Shown here: piece by piece, positions 7,843 through 16,409 of the stretch
How positions within the stretch are numbered: position 1 is the stretch's first letter
How the letters are laid out: each line of letters opens with the position of its first letter
NCBI GenBank assembly: GCA_017552325.1
Contig: JAFZQE010000047.1
Location: 1-64,000 of the forward strand
DNA from: Oscillospiraceae bacterium
Lineage (GTDB): Bacteria; Bacillota; Clostridia; Oscillospirales; Oscillospiraceae
Length of the DNA stretch: 64,000 nucleotides
Direction: 5' to 3'
Made by a program: the position numbers and the translations under genes
The notes under the pieces: generated by a model
Seen by the model: only the letters and a program-made list of their open reading frames with translations
Database searches by the model: none
Told to the model about the DNA's origin: nothing

Positions 7843-9081
7843 TCAGTTCCCGTTCAAGAGCCCGAAGGCCTCGAACACGTCGCGCGTCGCGGTATCGACC
7901 GCGTCGCTGCTCATCGTGGCGCCGGAGATCAGTGCCTGCTCGCCGGTGTAGCCGTCTGCGGTCAGGCCGATGAAGCCCTCCTTGTAGGAGGCCTCGTTCA
8001 GCGTGTAGTTGCTGAAGTATTCGCTGTACAGGATCAGTTCTTTCGCGCGCATCGAGACGATCGCGCCGTTCTCGTCGAGCACGTACCAGAGCTCCATGAC
8101 CTCGTTGGAGTAGCCGTAGGGACGGGCGGCGAAGGCGTAAAGCACGCCGTCCGCGGTATCAACGCGGTAGACGCCGGTGACGGTACCGGCCAGGCCGGGC
8201 ACCTGGACGGGCTCGAGCTCTGCGCCTTCGGGCAGGAGTCTGGCGAGCGCGGCCTGCTGGTCGGCATCCAGATCGTAGCTGGAGGTCGCGGCGAAGGCGG
8301 TGACCGCGTCAAGCAGCGCGGGCTCGCTGACCGGATTGCCCTCAAGATCATAGACAGCCGCGCCGCCGACCACGGTGATCACGCCGAGGTAAGCGTTCTC
8401 GCCGTCCTGGATGAAGCAGGCAAAGCCGCTGTCGTTGGCAGCCTTGTAACCCTTGGTAACGAGGCCGAGGCCGGGCAGTTCATCGCCCTGGATGGCGCCG
8501 GCCTTGTTGACAATGCCGGGATAGACGGTCGAAACCAGCTCGGTCAGGAGCTGCTCGGCGCTCTTCTGTCCGGCGGTGATGAGGCCGTTGTCGATCAGCG
8601 CGTTCATGCCGCCGGAGACGGCGTTGCGGATGGCGGAGGTCGAGAAGGTCACGCCGGCGACCAGATCGACGCCGCCGAGGGCGGAATCCTGGCCGACAAA
8701 GCTCGGGATGAACGCAGTGCCGAAGTCCTTGTCGTCGGAGTTCTGCACGAGCTGCAGATCGGCGATCTTCCCTTCAAAGTCGACGATCAGCTTCAGCTCG
8801 ATCGGGCCGTGGGAATAGCCCTCGCTGGTACTCAGATCGACGGTGAAGAGCTGTTTGGTGTCGTCGCGGTAGATCTTCTGAACGCTGCCGGAGGCGACCG
8901 TGAGCGCGGATTCCGCGGGAGCCGCGGCGTCGTAGATCAGCACGGCGTCGCCGAGCAGGGCCTTTTCGTTGGCCTCGATGATCGGGCCGGTCCAGGCGTT
9001 GACGCCCCAGGCGCCGAGCAGCATCAGAGCCAGCAGAAGCACCAGGCAGAGCGCGGTGCGGACTATGTTGTTATTCTTCAT
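7843..9081 (-). CDS. rnfG: RnfG-like protein with two FMN-binding domains
   Basis: The 412-residue product is about twice the usual RnfG length. It has an N-terminal membrane anchor (residues 8-29) followed by two FMN_bind-type domains on the outer face. The second ends in SGATMSS (386-392), the canonical covalent-FMN motif S/T-G-A-T-x-S/T with Ser391 as acceptor. The first has VAGVTFSTSA (141-150), a plausible divergent site with Ser147 as acceptor. ApbE encoded upstream would attach FMN. The ATG at 9081 is preferred over a GTG at 9090 because GGGAGG lies 8 bases ahead of it, within the end of rnfD. Electron transfer from the cytoplasmic Rnf side through two flavins is inferred. Confidence 0.88.
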   Translation of the reverse strand: MKNNNIVRTALCLVLLLALMLLGAWGVNAWTGPIIEANEKALLGDAVLIYDAAAPAESALTVASGSVQKIYRDDTKQLFTVDLSTSEGYSHGPIELKLIVDFEGKIADLQLVQNSDDKDFGTAFIPSFVGQDSALGGVDLVAGVTFSTSAIRNAVSGGMNALIDNGLITAGQKSAEQLLTELVSTVYPGIVNKAGAIQGDELPGLGLVTKGYKAANDSGFACFIQDGENAYLGVITVVGGAAVYDLEGNPVSEPALLDAVTAFAATSSYDLDADQQAALARLLPEGAELEPVQVPGLAGTVTGVYRVDTADGVLYAFAARPYGYSNEVMELWYVLDENGAIVSMRAKELILYSEYFSNYTLNEASYKEGFIGLTADGYTGEQALISGATMSSDAVDTATRDVFEAFGLLNGN

Positions 9082-9082
9082 C

Positions 9083-10009
9083 TCAGACACCTCCCAGCGG
9101 CTTGACGCGCGTCCATTTCTCGAGCCAGGGCGCGAGGATGTTCATGCAGAGGATGGAGAAGGACACGCCCTCGGGATAGGCGCAGAAGAAGCGGATCACG
9201 AAGGTGATCAGGCCGCAGCCCAGCGCGAAGAGGAGCTTGCCCCGGAGGTTGATGGGCGTGGTGCTGTAGTCGGTGGCCATGAACACGGCGCCGAGCACCA
9301 GGCCGCCCGCGAGCAGCTCGTAGATCGCATCGACGAAGCTGCCGGTCGCGATCAGAGACAGAACGAACACGGTGCCGATAAAGACGACCGGGGTCTGCCA
9401 GCGGATCACGCGGCGCAGCAGCAGGTAGGCGAAGCCGAGCAGCAGGGCCAGGATGCAGCCCTCGCCGATCGCGCCGCCGCGCAGGCCGAGGAACATGTCC
9501 AGCAGGCTCGGCAGCTGCGCGCCCTCGACGCCGATGAGCTCCAGCGGCGTCGCGCTGCTGACCGCGTCGACCGCCTTCGGGAAGGCGCCGCCGGCCACGG
9601 TGGAGCTGAAGGCCGCCAGCAGGAAGATGCGGGCGGTGATGGCGGGGTTGGCAAAGTTGCGCCCGATGCCGCCGAAGGCGCCCTTGACGAGCACAATGGC
9701 GAACACGGAGCCCAGCACGCACTGCCAGAGCGGCACGTTCGTGCTCAGGTTCAGCGCGAGCAGCAGGCCGGTCACGACGGCGCTCAGGTCGCCGACGGTC
9801 TGCTCCCGGCGGATGCAGAGGTTAAAGAGGAACTCGGCAGCGACAGCGCTGACGACGCAGGCAAGGATGACCCAGAGGGCGGGCAGACCGTAGAGGACGA
9901 CGCCCGCGATCGTGGCGGGAAGCAGCGCGATGATCACGTCGAGCATGATCCGGCGGCTGCTGTCCTTGCTGTGGATGTGAGGGCCGGCGGCCATAATGGG
10001 TTTATCCAT
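9083..10009 (-). CDS. rnfD: Rnf electron transport complex subunit D
   Basis: RnfD is a membrane subunit with covalently bound FMN. The 308-residue product has about nine membrane segments, starting GPHIHSKDSSRRIMLDVIIA, a typical RnfD/NqrB N-terminus. The flavinylation motif is SSATPLE near residue 145 (family S-x-A-T-P), with the Thr as FMN acceptor. The motif FGGIGRNFANPAI is also typical. It stands 3 bases behind rnfC and its stop codon is one base before the rnfG start. Confidence 0.93.
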   Translation of the reverse strand: MDKPIMAAGPHIHSKDSSRRIMLDVIIALLPATIAGVVLYGLPALWVILACVVSAVAAEFLFNLCIRREQTVGDLSAVVTGLLLALNLSTNVPLWQCVLGSVFAIVLVKGAFGGIGRNFANPAITARIFLLAAFSSTVAGGAFPKAVDAVSSATPLELIGVEGAQLPSLLDMFLGLRGGAIGEGCILALLLGFAYLLLRRVIRWQTPVVFIGTVFVLSLIATGSFVDAIYELLAGGLVLGAVFMATDYSTTPINLRGKLLFALGCGLITFVIRFFCAYPEGVSFSILCMNILAPWLEKWTRVKPLGGV

Positions 10010-10012
10010 GGC

Positions 10013-11338
10013 TTACTTCCCTCCTTCTTTCTTCGCGCTCTCCCAGCTGCGGATGAAGCGGCGGGCAGCGCTGTTGTTTTCGGCCAGCGGACGGTGGGCC
10101 GGGCAGACGTAGCTGCAGCAGCCGCACTCCATGCACAGGGAGACCTGCTCCTTCTGCAGGATGGCGGCGCGCTTGTCCTCGTCCTCGAGCTCCATCGCGC
10201 GGGCGAAGGCCGTCGGGTTGAGGCCGAGCGGGCAGACCGCCACGCAGCGGCCGCAGTGGATGCAGGCTGAAGGCGCGGTGCGCTCGGCGTCCCGGCGGTT
10301 CATGATGACGACGGCGTTGGTGGCCTTGAGGATGGACGCGTCGAGCGTGTCGACGGTCTTGCCCATCATCGGGCCGCCGAAGAGGATCTTGCCCGGCTCT
10401 TCCTTCAGTCCGCCGCAGGCCTCGACGAGGTCGCGCACGGAAGCGCCGATCGGCACGATCAGGTTTTTCGGCTCCTTGACCGCGGAGCCGTCCACGGTGA
10501 CGATGCGCTCGACCAGCGGCATGCCAGTGGCAAAGTACTCGGCCACCTTGACGAGCGAGGTCACATTGATGATGATGACGCCGAGGGAGGCGAGGCGCTG
10601 GCCGGGGCCGACGACCTTGCCGGTGGCGTTGTACAGGAGCACCTGCTTGGCGCCCTGCGGATAGACGCTGCTGAGCGGCATGACCTTGACCGCCGGATCG
10701 TCCTTGAAGCGCTCGGTCAGCTGCTCGATGGCGTCGGGCTTGTTCTTCTCGATGCCGAGAATATACTCCTCCGAGCCCATGAACTGCTTCAGCAGCTCAA
10801 TGCCCTTCTCGATCAGGTCGCCGCACTCGAGCATCGTGCGGTGGTCGCTTGTGATGAAAGGCTCGCACTCGGCGCCGTTGATGAGCACGGTGCTGATGTG
10901 GCTTTTCTGCGCGGCGGCAAGCTTCGCCCATACGGGGAAGGCAGCGCCGCCCAGGCCGACCACGCCGCTCTGCCGCACGCACTGCAGGAACTCGTCCAGG
11001 TTCGTCGGCTGCGGGATGCTCAGCTCGGGGTATTTCTCCATCTTTCCGTCGCTCTCGATGCGGATCGCGGTGGTCTTGCGGCCGACGGCATAGGGCTCGA
11101 TGGCCTTGACCGTGCCGGAGACCGAGGCGTGCACCGGAGCGCTGTTCCTGCCCTCCTCGCGGGCGATGAGCTGGCCGACGTAAACGTGGTCGCCCGGCTG
11201 CACGACGGGCTCGGCCGCCTGGCCGGAATGCATGTTCAGCGGCAGCAGGACTTCTTTGGGGATGGGCATGCGCACGGCGGCACAGGCTGCCGTGCTCTTA
11301 TAGTGGGGTAATTTCAGGCTCGAAATACTTTTTCTCAA
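10013..11338 (-). CDS. rnfC: Rnf electron transport complex subunit C
   Basis: RnfC is the peripheral subunit that binds NADH and FMN and carries two [4Fe-4S] clusters. The 441-residue protein shows an N-terminal barrel-sandwich domain (PLNMHSGQAAEPVV), the NAD/FMN-binding GLGGAAFPVWAK and INGAECEPFITSD stretches, SLBB-like sequence around 240-310, and two ferredoxin motifs CIHCGRCVAVCP and CMECGCCSYVCP near the C-terminus. Length matches the clostridial family. It leads the rnf subunits and follows apbE after 21 bases. Confidence 0.95.
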   Translation of the reverse strand: MRKSISSLKLPHYKSTAACAAVRMPIPKEVLLPLNMHSGQAAEPVVQPGDHVYVGQLIAREEGRNSAPVHASVSGTVKAIEPYAVGRKTTAIRIESDGKMEKYPELSIPQPTNLDEFLQCVRQSGVVGLGGAAFPVWAKLAAAQKSHISTVLINGAECEPFITSDHRTMLECGDLIEKGIELLKQFMGSEEYILGIEKNKPDAIEQLTERFKDDPAVKVMPLSSVYPQGAKQVLLYNATGKVVGPGQRLASLGVIIINVTSLVKVAEYFATGMPLVERIVTVDGSAVKEPKNLIVPIGASVRDLVEACGGLKEEPGKILFGGPMMGKTVDTLDASILKATNAVVIMNRRDAERTAPSACIHCGRCVAVCPLGLNPTAFARAMELEDEDKRAAILQKEQVSLCMECGCCSYVCPAHRPLAENNSAARRFIRSWESAKKEGGK

Positions 11339-11359
11339 GTTCTCCCGCCTCCTTCAGGG

Positions 11360-12430
11360 TTATTCATGTATAAATGCGGCGAAGCCGTCCGTCATGCGCT
11401 GTTCCCCGTCCGGGAAGATCCACAGCGCCTCGACGCCGAGCGCTTCCGCCAGCGCAGCGCTCTCCTCCCAGGGCAAGCAGAACAGGGCCGTCGACAGCGC
11501 GTCCGCCAGGCCGCTGTCCCGGGTGACCACGGTCAGCGAACCGTAGTACGCCGCGGGGAAAAGCGTGTCCTTGTCGATGATATGATGATATTGTGTGCCG
11601 TTTACCGAGAAAAAACGCTCGTAGACGCCGGAGGTCACGCAGGAGGTGTCGCTGATCTCGATGCGCAGCGCGTAATCCTCGGCGTCCGGATCCGGATCGC
11701 GGATCGCCGTGACCCAGCCGCTGCCGTCCGTCCGCGTGCCGATGCAGCGGATGTTGCCGCCGATGTTGAGCACATAGCCGAAGGCGCCCTCCTGTTCCAG
11801 GTACTCCGCGGCGCGCTCAACGGCATAGCCCTTGCCGAGCGCCCCGACGTCGATGGAGGCCAGCGGATCGGCGATGCGGGCTGTGCCCTTTTCGGCGTCG
11901 ATCTCCAGCAGCGCGATATCGGTGTGCGCCGCCGCTTCGCGCAGCGCCTCCTCCGTCGGGATCGCGGCGTTCGACGGATCGTCGGACGCGGCCTCACGGC
12001 AGTCGTGCCAGAGGCGAAGCACCGCGCCGAGCATGACGTTCATCTCGCCGCCGGTCGTGTCGTACATGCCGCGCGCATACTGCAGAAAGTCGATCAGACG
12101 CGGATCGAGCTCCAGCGCCTCGCCGCCCGCCGCCTTGTTCAGCGAGCAGAGGTTCGTCAGCCCCGCATATTCGTGGTAGATATCAAACAGGCGGTGATAT
12201 TCTTCCAGCAAATGCGAAACTTCGGCAGAACGGTCGCTAAACCGTTCTGCCGAATCTCCTGCGTAGTCATATACATAGGAGACGGTGTCAAAATAACCGT
12301 AGTAAGCCTTGCCTTTCGGCTCGGCAGACTCGGACGGAGCCTCTTGCTCCCCGGGCATGCCGCAGGCGGCCAGCGCCGGCAGCATAGCCAGAAGGAGAAG
12401 AAGCGCAGCGCCTCTTTTCAAACAGTTCAT
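11360..12430 (-). CDS. apbE: FAD:protein FMN transferase, lipoprotein
   Basis: ApbE proteins transfer FMN from FAD to a Thr/Ser in target proteins outside the membrane, needing Mg2+. The 356-residue product begins with a lipoprotein signal (lipobox LAAC, Cys22), then the catalytic fold with DVGALGKGYAVERA, YVLNIGGNIRCIG, TSGVYERFF and HHIIDKDT (family HIIDPxTG; the usual P and G are changed here). It follows the repeat lipoprotein gene and precedes rnfC, so its clients are probably RnfG, RnfD and possibly the lipoprotein. Confidence 0.93.
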   Translation of the reverse strand: MNCLKRGAALLLLLAMLPALAACGMPGEQEAPSESAEPKGKAYYGYFDTVSYVYDYAGDSAERFSDRSAEVSHLLEEYHRLFDIYHEYAGLTNLCSLNKAAGGEALELDPRLIDFLQYARGMYDTTGGEMNVMLGAVLRLWHDCREAASDDPSNAAIPTEEALREAAAHTDIALLEIDAEKGTARIADPLASIDVGALGKGYAVERAAEYLEQEGAFGYVLNIGGNIRCIGTRTDGSGWVTAIRDPDPDAEDYALRIEISDTSCVTSGVYERFFSVNGTQYHHIIDKDTLFPAAYYGSLTVVTRDSGLADALSTALFCLPWEESAALAEALGVEALWIFPDGEQRMTDGFAAFIHE

Positions 12431-12451
12431 CCCCTATGTTTTTTACCCTGA

Positions 12452-13450
12452 TCAGGCGGCGTTGCCGGCAGCCTTGACCAGGACGTTGATCATGCCGTCG
12501 ACGCTGATGGAGCAGGTGGCGTAGAGCGCCTCGTCGACAAAGACCTGGTGACCTTCGTCGTTGATCTTGGTCTCGGTAGCCTTGAGCTCATCGGCGGTCT
12601 TGCCGGCGGCGTAGTCGGTGAAGTTCTTGGCCTGCTCGTACCACTCGATGGTGGCGTTGCTGTAGGCGACCATGTTGTAGCCTTCCTTCAGCTCGCGCTT
12701 GGTGCCCTTGAAGACGGTGTCGACGATCTGGCCGGCAGCGTCGATCTTGATCTGGGGCTGGGTCGCGTCGGTCACGGCGGCGAGGATCTTGCCGTCGGAG
12801 CCGATGACGACAGCGCCGAACTCGCTGTACATCTTCACAACGCCTTCGGCGTCGGCCGCAGCGGCGGTGGACTCGTCAGACTTGGTGTTGGCCGCAAGGC
12901 CGAGCTTGAAGTTGCCGTCGGACTGGAAGGTCTTGCCCTGCTCGTCGTTGCAGGCCTTGACGATGGCTTCCATGAAATCGGCAATGGACATGGAGCAGGT
13001 GGCATACAGCGCTTCGTCAACCGCAACGGTGTGGCTGCCGTCGACACGGGTCTCAATGGCGGCGACTTCGTCGGCAGTCTTGCCGATCACGTACTTCTCG
13101 AAGTTCTCAGCCTGCTGATACCACTCGAGGCCGATGGCGGAGGCCTTGGTCATGCCGTAGTCTTCCTTCAGTTCGACCTTGGTCTTGAACGCCTTGGCGG
13201 TGTCGACCTGGCCGTCGGTGACGTCCATCTTGTTCTGCGCAACGTCGATCTTGGCGGCGACGATCTTGCCGTCCTTGTCAAGGACGACGGCGGCGACGGT
13301 CGCATCGACCTGCGCATTGTTCTCCTTGGAGCTGTTCATGTTGAGGGAAATGCCCATGCCGAGCTTGTACTCAGCGGTCTTCGGGGCGCCGCAGGCGGCA
13401 AGAGCCAGGATCATGCAGACTGCCAGCACGAATGCGAAAATCTTCTTCAT
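12452..13450 (-). CDS. Two-repeat secreted lipoprotein, possible flavoprotein (PplA-like layout)
   Basis: A 332-residue lipoprotein (signal with lipobox LAAC, Cys20). The mature part is an internal duplication: residues about 25-166 and 181-328, each with GLEWYQQAENFEKYVIGKTA-like and DEALYATCS-type stretches at matching places. The block YATCSMS (149-155) and YATCSIS (310-316) resembles the covalent-FMN motif GATxS, with Ser153/Ser314 in the acceptor place. The two-domain flavinylated lipoprotein layout recalls PplA of Listeria extracellular electron transfer. It is the first gene of the operon, ahead of apbE. The ATG at 13450 was chosen because it starts the signal peptide and follows GGGAGAAGAG. 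Not recognised as a named family; flavin binding is inference. Confidence 0.8.
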   Translation of the reverse strand: MKKIFAFVLAVCMILALAACGAPKTAEYKLGMGISLNMNSSKENNAQVDATVAAVVLDKDGKIVAAKIDVAQNKMDVTDGQVDTAKAFKTKVELKEDYGMTKASAIGLEWYQQAENFEKYVIGKTADEVAAIETRVDGSHTVAVDEALYATCSMSIADFMEAIVKACNDEQGKTFQSDGNFKLGLAANTKSDESTAAAADAEGVVKMYSEFGAVVIGSDGKILAAVTDATQPQIKIDAAGQIVDTVFKGTKRELKEGYNMVAYSNATIEWYEQAKNFTDYAAGKTADELKATETKINDEGHQVFVDEALYATCSISVDGMINVLVKAAGNAA

Positions 13451-13537
13451 TTTTTCTCTTCTCCCATTTTTAGGATATTGTTCGCCGATGGATTTCATTG
13501 TGCTTGATACAACCAAATCCCGCTCGACGACGACTTT

Positions 13538-13566
13538 ATGTTAGCACGAAAAAGCCCTTTCGTCAA
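13538..13566 (-). promoter_or_regulatory. Promoter of the electron-transfer operon
   Basis: On the minus strand TTGACG (13566-13561) and TAACAT (13543-13538) are 17 bases apart, 88 bases before the lipoprotein start. The -35 box and spacer lie inside the ribF terminator hairpin. Confidence 0.55.
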
Positions 13567-13586
13567 GCGAAACGAAAGGGCTTTTC
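13548..13586 (-). terminator. Terminator of the rbfA-nrnA-truB-ribF operon
   Basis: AAAAGCCCTTTCGT (13550-13563) pairs with ACGAAAGGGCTTTT (13572-13585); on the minus strand the stem ends in a T run. It is about 90 bases behind the ribF stop codon. Confidence 0.88.
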
Positions 13587-13673
13587 GATATTTTGTTAAT
13601 TTTTCGTCAATCGCCGGATCCCAGGGCGTCTTTTTTCCCGCCTCTTCTGTCGAAGTGCACGAAAAGCGCCCGC

Positions 13674-14582
13674 TCAAAGACCGGGATGCGCCGCGAACCA
13701 GGTCCGCGCGGCCTCCGCGTCGCGCCGGATCTGGGCCGAGAGCGCCTCCATGCTGTCAAAGCGGATCTCCTCGCGAAGCAGAGCGTGGAACTCCAGCCTT
13801 GCCTGGCGGCCGTAGAGGTTGCCCTCATAGTCGAGCAGATGGCTCTCGACGCTGACGCGGTTGCCCTCGCTGACTGTCGGACGCACGCCGACGTTGGTGA
13901 CGGCCATGTAGCTCTCGCCGTTCTCGAGAAAGACCCGCGCGGCATAGACCCCGTAGCGCGGCACCAGCACGCCGTCCGGGAAGAACATGTTGATCGTCGG
14001 CGCGCCGAGCTTCGAGCCGAGGTGATAGCCGGAGTGCACGGTGTCTGCCAGGGTGTGCGGGTGGCCGAGAAAGCGCGCGGCCTCCTCCATGTCGCCCCGC
14101 TCAATCAGGGTGCGGATATAGGTGGAGCTGACCACGCGGCCGTCGAGCGTCACGGCCTCGATCACGTCGCAGCCGACGCCGCGGCTCTCCGCGTACTCGC
14201 GGAGCTTGTCCGGCTTTCCCTCGCCGCGCCAGCCGAAGCTGAAGTCGTGGCCGACGACGATCCAGGCGGCCTGCAGCTCGTCGATGACCGAGTCGGCGAA
14301 GTCCTGCCATGGCATGTGCATCACGTGCTGGTTGAAGTGGATGAAGACGACGTTGTCGATGCCGAAGCAGCGGCGGATGATCTCTTCACGGCCGATCGCG
14401 CTGTTGATGAGCGGCACGTCCTTATGAAAAACCAGCGTGTCCGGGTGCACGTCGAAGCTGAGCACCGAGGGGATGGCGCCGATTTCGGCGGCGCGCTGCT
14501 TCGTGCGTTCCAGGAGCGCGGCGTGGCCGATGTGGACGCCGTCGAAAAAGCCGAGCGCGATGGCCCGTTTGCTGTTTGGCAT
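13674..14582 (-). CDS. ribF: Bifunctional riboflavin kinase / FAD synthetase
   Basis: RibF phosphorylates riboflavin to FMN and adenylates FMN to FAD. The 302-residue product has the N-terminal nucleotidyl-transferase domain (LGFFDGVHIGHAALL, with the GxHxGH motif; VVGHDFSFGWRG; SSTYIRTLIERGD) and a C-terminal kinase domain (GSKLGAPTINMFFPDGVLVP with the PTxN motif; RPTVSEGNR). It is the last gene of the rbfA operon and lies directly upstream of the flavin-dependent electron-transfer operon, whose ApbE consumes FAD. It begins 4 bases after truB. Confidence 0.95.
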   Translation of the reverse strand: MPNSKRAIALGFFDGVHIGHAALLERTKQRAAEIGAIPSVLSFDVHPDTLVFHKDVPLINSAIGREEIIRRCFGIDNVVFIHFNQHVMHMPWQDFADSVIDELQAAWIVVGHDFSFGWRGEGKPDKLREYAESRGVGCDVIEAVTLDGRVVSSTYIRTLIERGDMEEAARFLGHPHTLADTVHSGYHLGSKLGAPTINMFFPDGVLVPRYGVYAARVFLENGESYMAVTNVGVRPTVSEGNRVSVESHLLDYEGNLYGRQARLEFHALLREEIRFDSMEALSAQIRRDAEAARTWFAAHPGL

Positions 14583-14586
14583 GCTT

Positions 14587-15462
14587 TTATACCTCGAAAA
14601 AGCTTTTGATCGTTGTCAGAACGCCCGCCTCCGTGCGGGCAAGGGCGAGAAAGGCGCCGGCATCATTATAGACGCGCCAGACGCCGTCCGGGGTCCCGGG
14701 CAGCGCGGCCTCGTTGCCGCAGCGGATGCGCCGCTCCTCCTCCGCGCCGACATTGAGCGCAGGATGCGCGGCAAAGAGGCTGTCGAGCGGCAGCAGCAGC
14801 GCCTCCGCTCTCCCCTCCGCCGCCGCAGCGATCACTTCCGGGATCGTGTGCGCCTCTTCGACGCGAAACTGCCCGATCCGGATCCGCCGCAGCGCGCTCA
14901 TGCAGCCGCCGCAGCCCAGACTCTCGCCGATGTCGTGGCAAAGCGTGCGCACGTAGGTGCCCTTCGAGCACGCGATATCCAGCAGCCGGTCCTCCCCGCT
15001 GCGGCCGGTATACTCGATCCGCTGCACGGTGATCGGGCGCGGTTTTCGTTCCACTTCCCCGCCGCGGCGGGCGATCTCGTAGAGTTTTTTGCCCTTGTGC
15101 TTGATGGCGGAATACATCGGCGGGATCTGCTCCTGCTCGCCCTCGAAGCGCCGCAGCGTTTCCCGCAGGAGCGCGTCCGTGACGAAGGAGGCGTCGACCT
15201 CGCGCAGCGGCGTGCCGGTGATATCCTGCGTGTCGGTCGCCAGGCCAAGGCGCAGCGAGGCGCGGTATTCCTTGTCCTCCGCCTCTGCGAAGGCGCAGGC
15301 GCGGGTCGCCCGGCCGAGGAGCAGCACCAGCAGGCCGGTCGCCATCGGGTCGAGCGTCCCGGCGTGGCCAATGCGCTTTTCATGCAGGACGCCGCGGAGC
15401 TTGGCGACCACGTCGCTGCTCGTCCAGTCCTGCGGCTTGTCGATCAGCAGGATCCCGTTCAT
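14587..15462 (-). CDS. truB: tRNA pseudouridine-55 synthase
   Basis: TruB makes pseudouridine at position 55 in the T-loop of tRNAs. The 291-residue protein has the catalytic motif HAGTLDPMATGLLVLLLGRA (catalytic Asp in GTLDP), the KxYRAxxxLG-like EYRASLRLGLATDT, and CSKGTYVRTLCHDIG, a TruB hallmark. The C-terminal part has a small PUA-like segment. Its start overlaps the end of nrnA by 4 bases. Confidence 0.96.
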   Translation of the reverse strand: MNGILLIDKPQDWTSSDVVAKLRGVLHEKRIGHAGTLDPMATGLLVLLLGRATRACAFAEAEDKEYRASLRLGLATDTQDITGTPLREVDASFVTDALLRETLRRFEGEQEQIPPMYSAIKHKGKKLYEIARRGGEVERKPRPITVQRIEYTGRSGEDRLLDIACSKGTYVRTLCHDIGESLGCGGCMSALRRIRIGQFRVEEAHTIPEVIAAAAEGRAEALLLPLDSLFAAHPALNVGAEEERRIRCGNEAALPGTPDGVWRVYNDAGAFLALARTEAGVLTTIKSFFEV

Positions 15463-16409
15463 GCCAGCATCTCTTCGACGGCCTGCAGCAGCCGCTCCCG
15501 CGCCTCTTCGGGCGGAGCGGAGATGTTGCAGCCCGCAGCCATCTTATGCCCGCCTCCGCCGAAGCGCGCGCAGAGAGCGCTGCTGTCGAAATCTGGGCCG
15601 GAACGGACGGAGATCTTGCTGCTCCCGTCCGGGTTCTCGCGGATCGTGATCCCGACGCGGTGGCCGCGGGCGCGTCCGACGAGGCCGGAGACGTCGTCCA
15701 GCTCCTCCTCGACCACGCCGGATTCGCGCAGCATCGCCTGGGTGATGATGTTCACGGCGATGTCTCCGCCGCGGTAGAAGCCCATCGTGCTGTAGATCAT
15801 GCCCTCCAGCTTCAGGCGGTTCACGGATACCTGGCGGAAGAAGAGCATGTTGATCTCGGCGTTCTCCGCGCCGAGCTCCAGCAGCTCCGCCGCCGTGCGG
15901 AAGGCATGGGCGTCGGTGTTGGCGTACTGGAAGCAGCCGCAGTCGGTGGAGAGGGCGATATAGAGCAGGTCGGCCTCCTCCCTCGTCACACCGCCGCCCA
16001 GCGCCCTGACGATCTTCAGCACGATCTCGCCGCAGGCGGCGCGCTCATCGTCGATGCAGGAGAGGTCTGCGTAGCCGGTGTTGGTCGGGTGATGGTCGAT
16101 CGCCAGATCGATGTGCCCGTCAAAGCCGCTGGGATACATGTTCTCGGTCGCCACGTCCACCGCGACGGTGTAGTCCGGCGCAAAGTCCTCCGGTGCGAAG
16201 AAGGCCCCGACATAAGAGCCAAGGCGCGCGCCGATCTGCGGGTTCGGGAAGAGATAGGCCGTCTTCCCCGCCCGGCGCAGCGCCGAGCAGAGCGCGGCGG
16301 CGCTCGCCGCGGTGTCGCCGTCCGGGTTATAGTGCGTGACGATCAGGATGCGGTCCTTTTCACGCAGCAGGGCCGCGCACTGTTCAGCGTTCATCGTTTT
16401 CATCTTCAT
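15459..16409 (-). CDS. nrnA: DHH-family phosphoesterase (NrnA-like)
   Basis: The 316-residue protein has the DHH motif set: THYNPDGDTAAS (Asp ligands), VAVDVA, the signature AIDHHPTN, and CGCFQYANT, then a DHHA1 RNA-binding domain with the GGGGHKMAAGC motif. NrnA proteins degrade oligoribonucleotides and pAp. It is fixed in the order rbfA-nrnA-truB-ribF. Its start at 16409 lies inside rbfA (26-base overlap), with two further in-frame Met codons close behind and no clear ribosome binding site, so translation is probably coupled to rbfA. Confidence 0.92.
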   Translation of the reverse strand: MKMKTMNAEQCAALLREKDRILIVTHYNPDGDTAASAAALCSALRRAGKTAYLFPNPQIGARLGSYVGAFFAPEDFAPDYTVAVDVATENMYPSGFDGHIDLAIDHHPTNTGYADLSCIDDERAACGEIVLKIVRALGGGVTREEADLLYIALSTDCGCFQYANTDAHAFRTAAELLELGAENAEINMLFFRQVSVNRLKLEGMIYSTMGFYRGGDIAVNIITQAMLRESGVVEEELDDVSGLVGRARGHRVGITIRENPDGSSKISVRSGPDFDSSALCARFGGGGHKMAAGCNISAPPEEARERLLQAVEEMLA

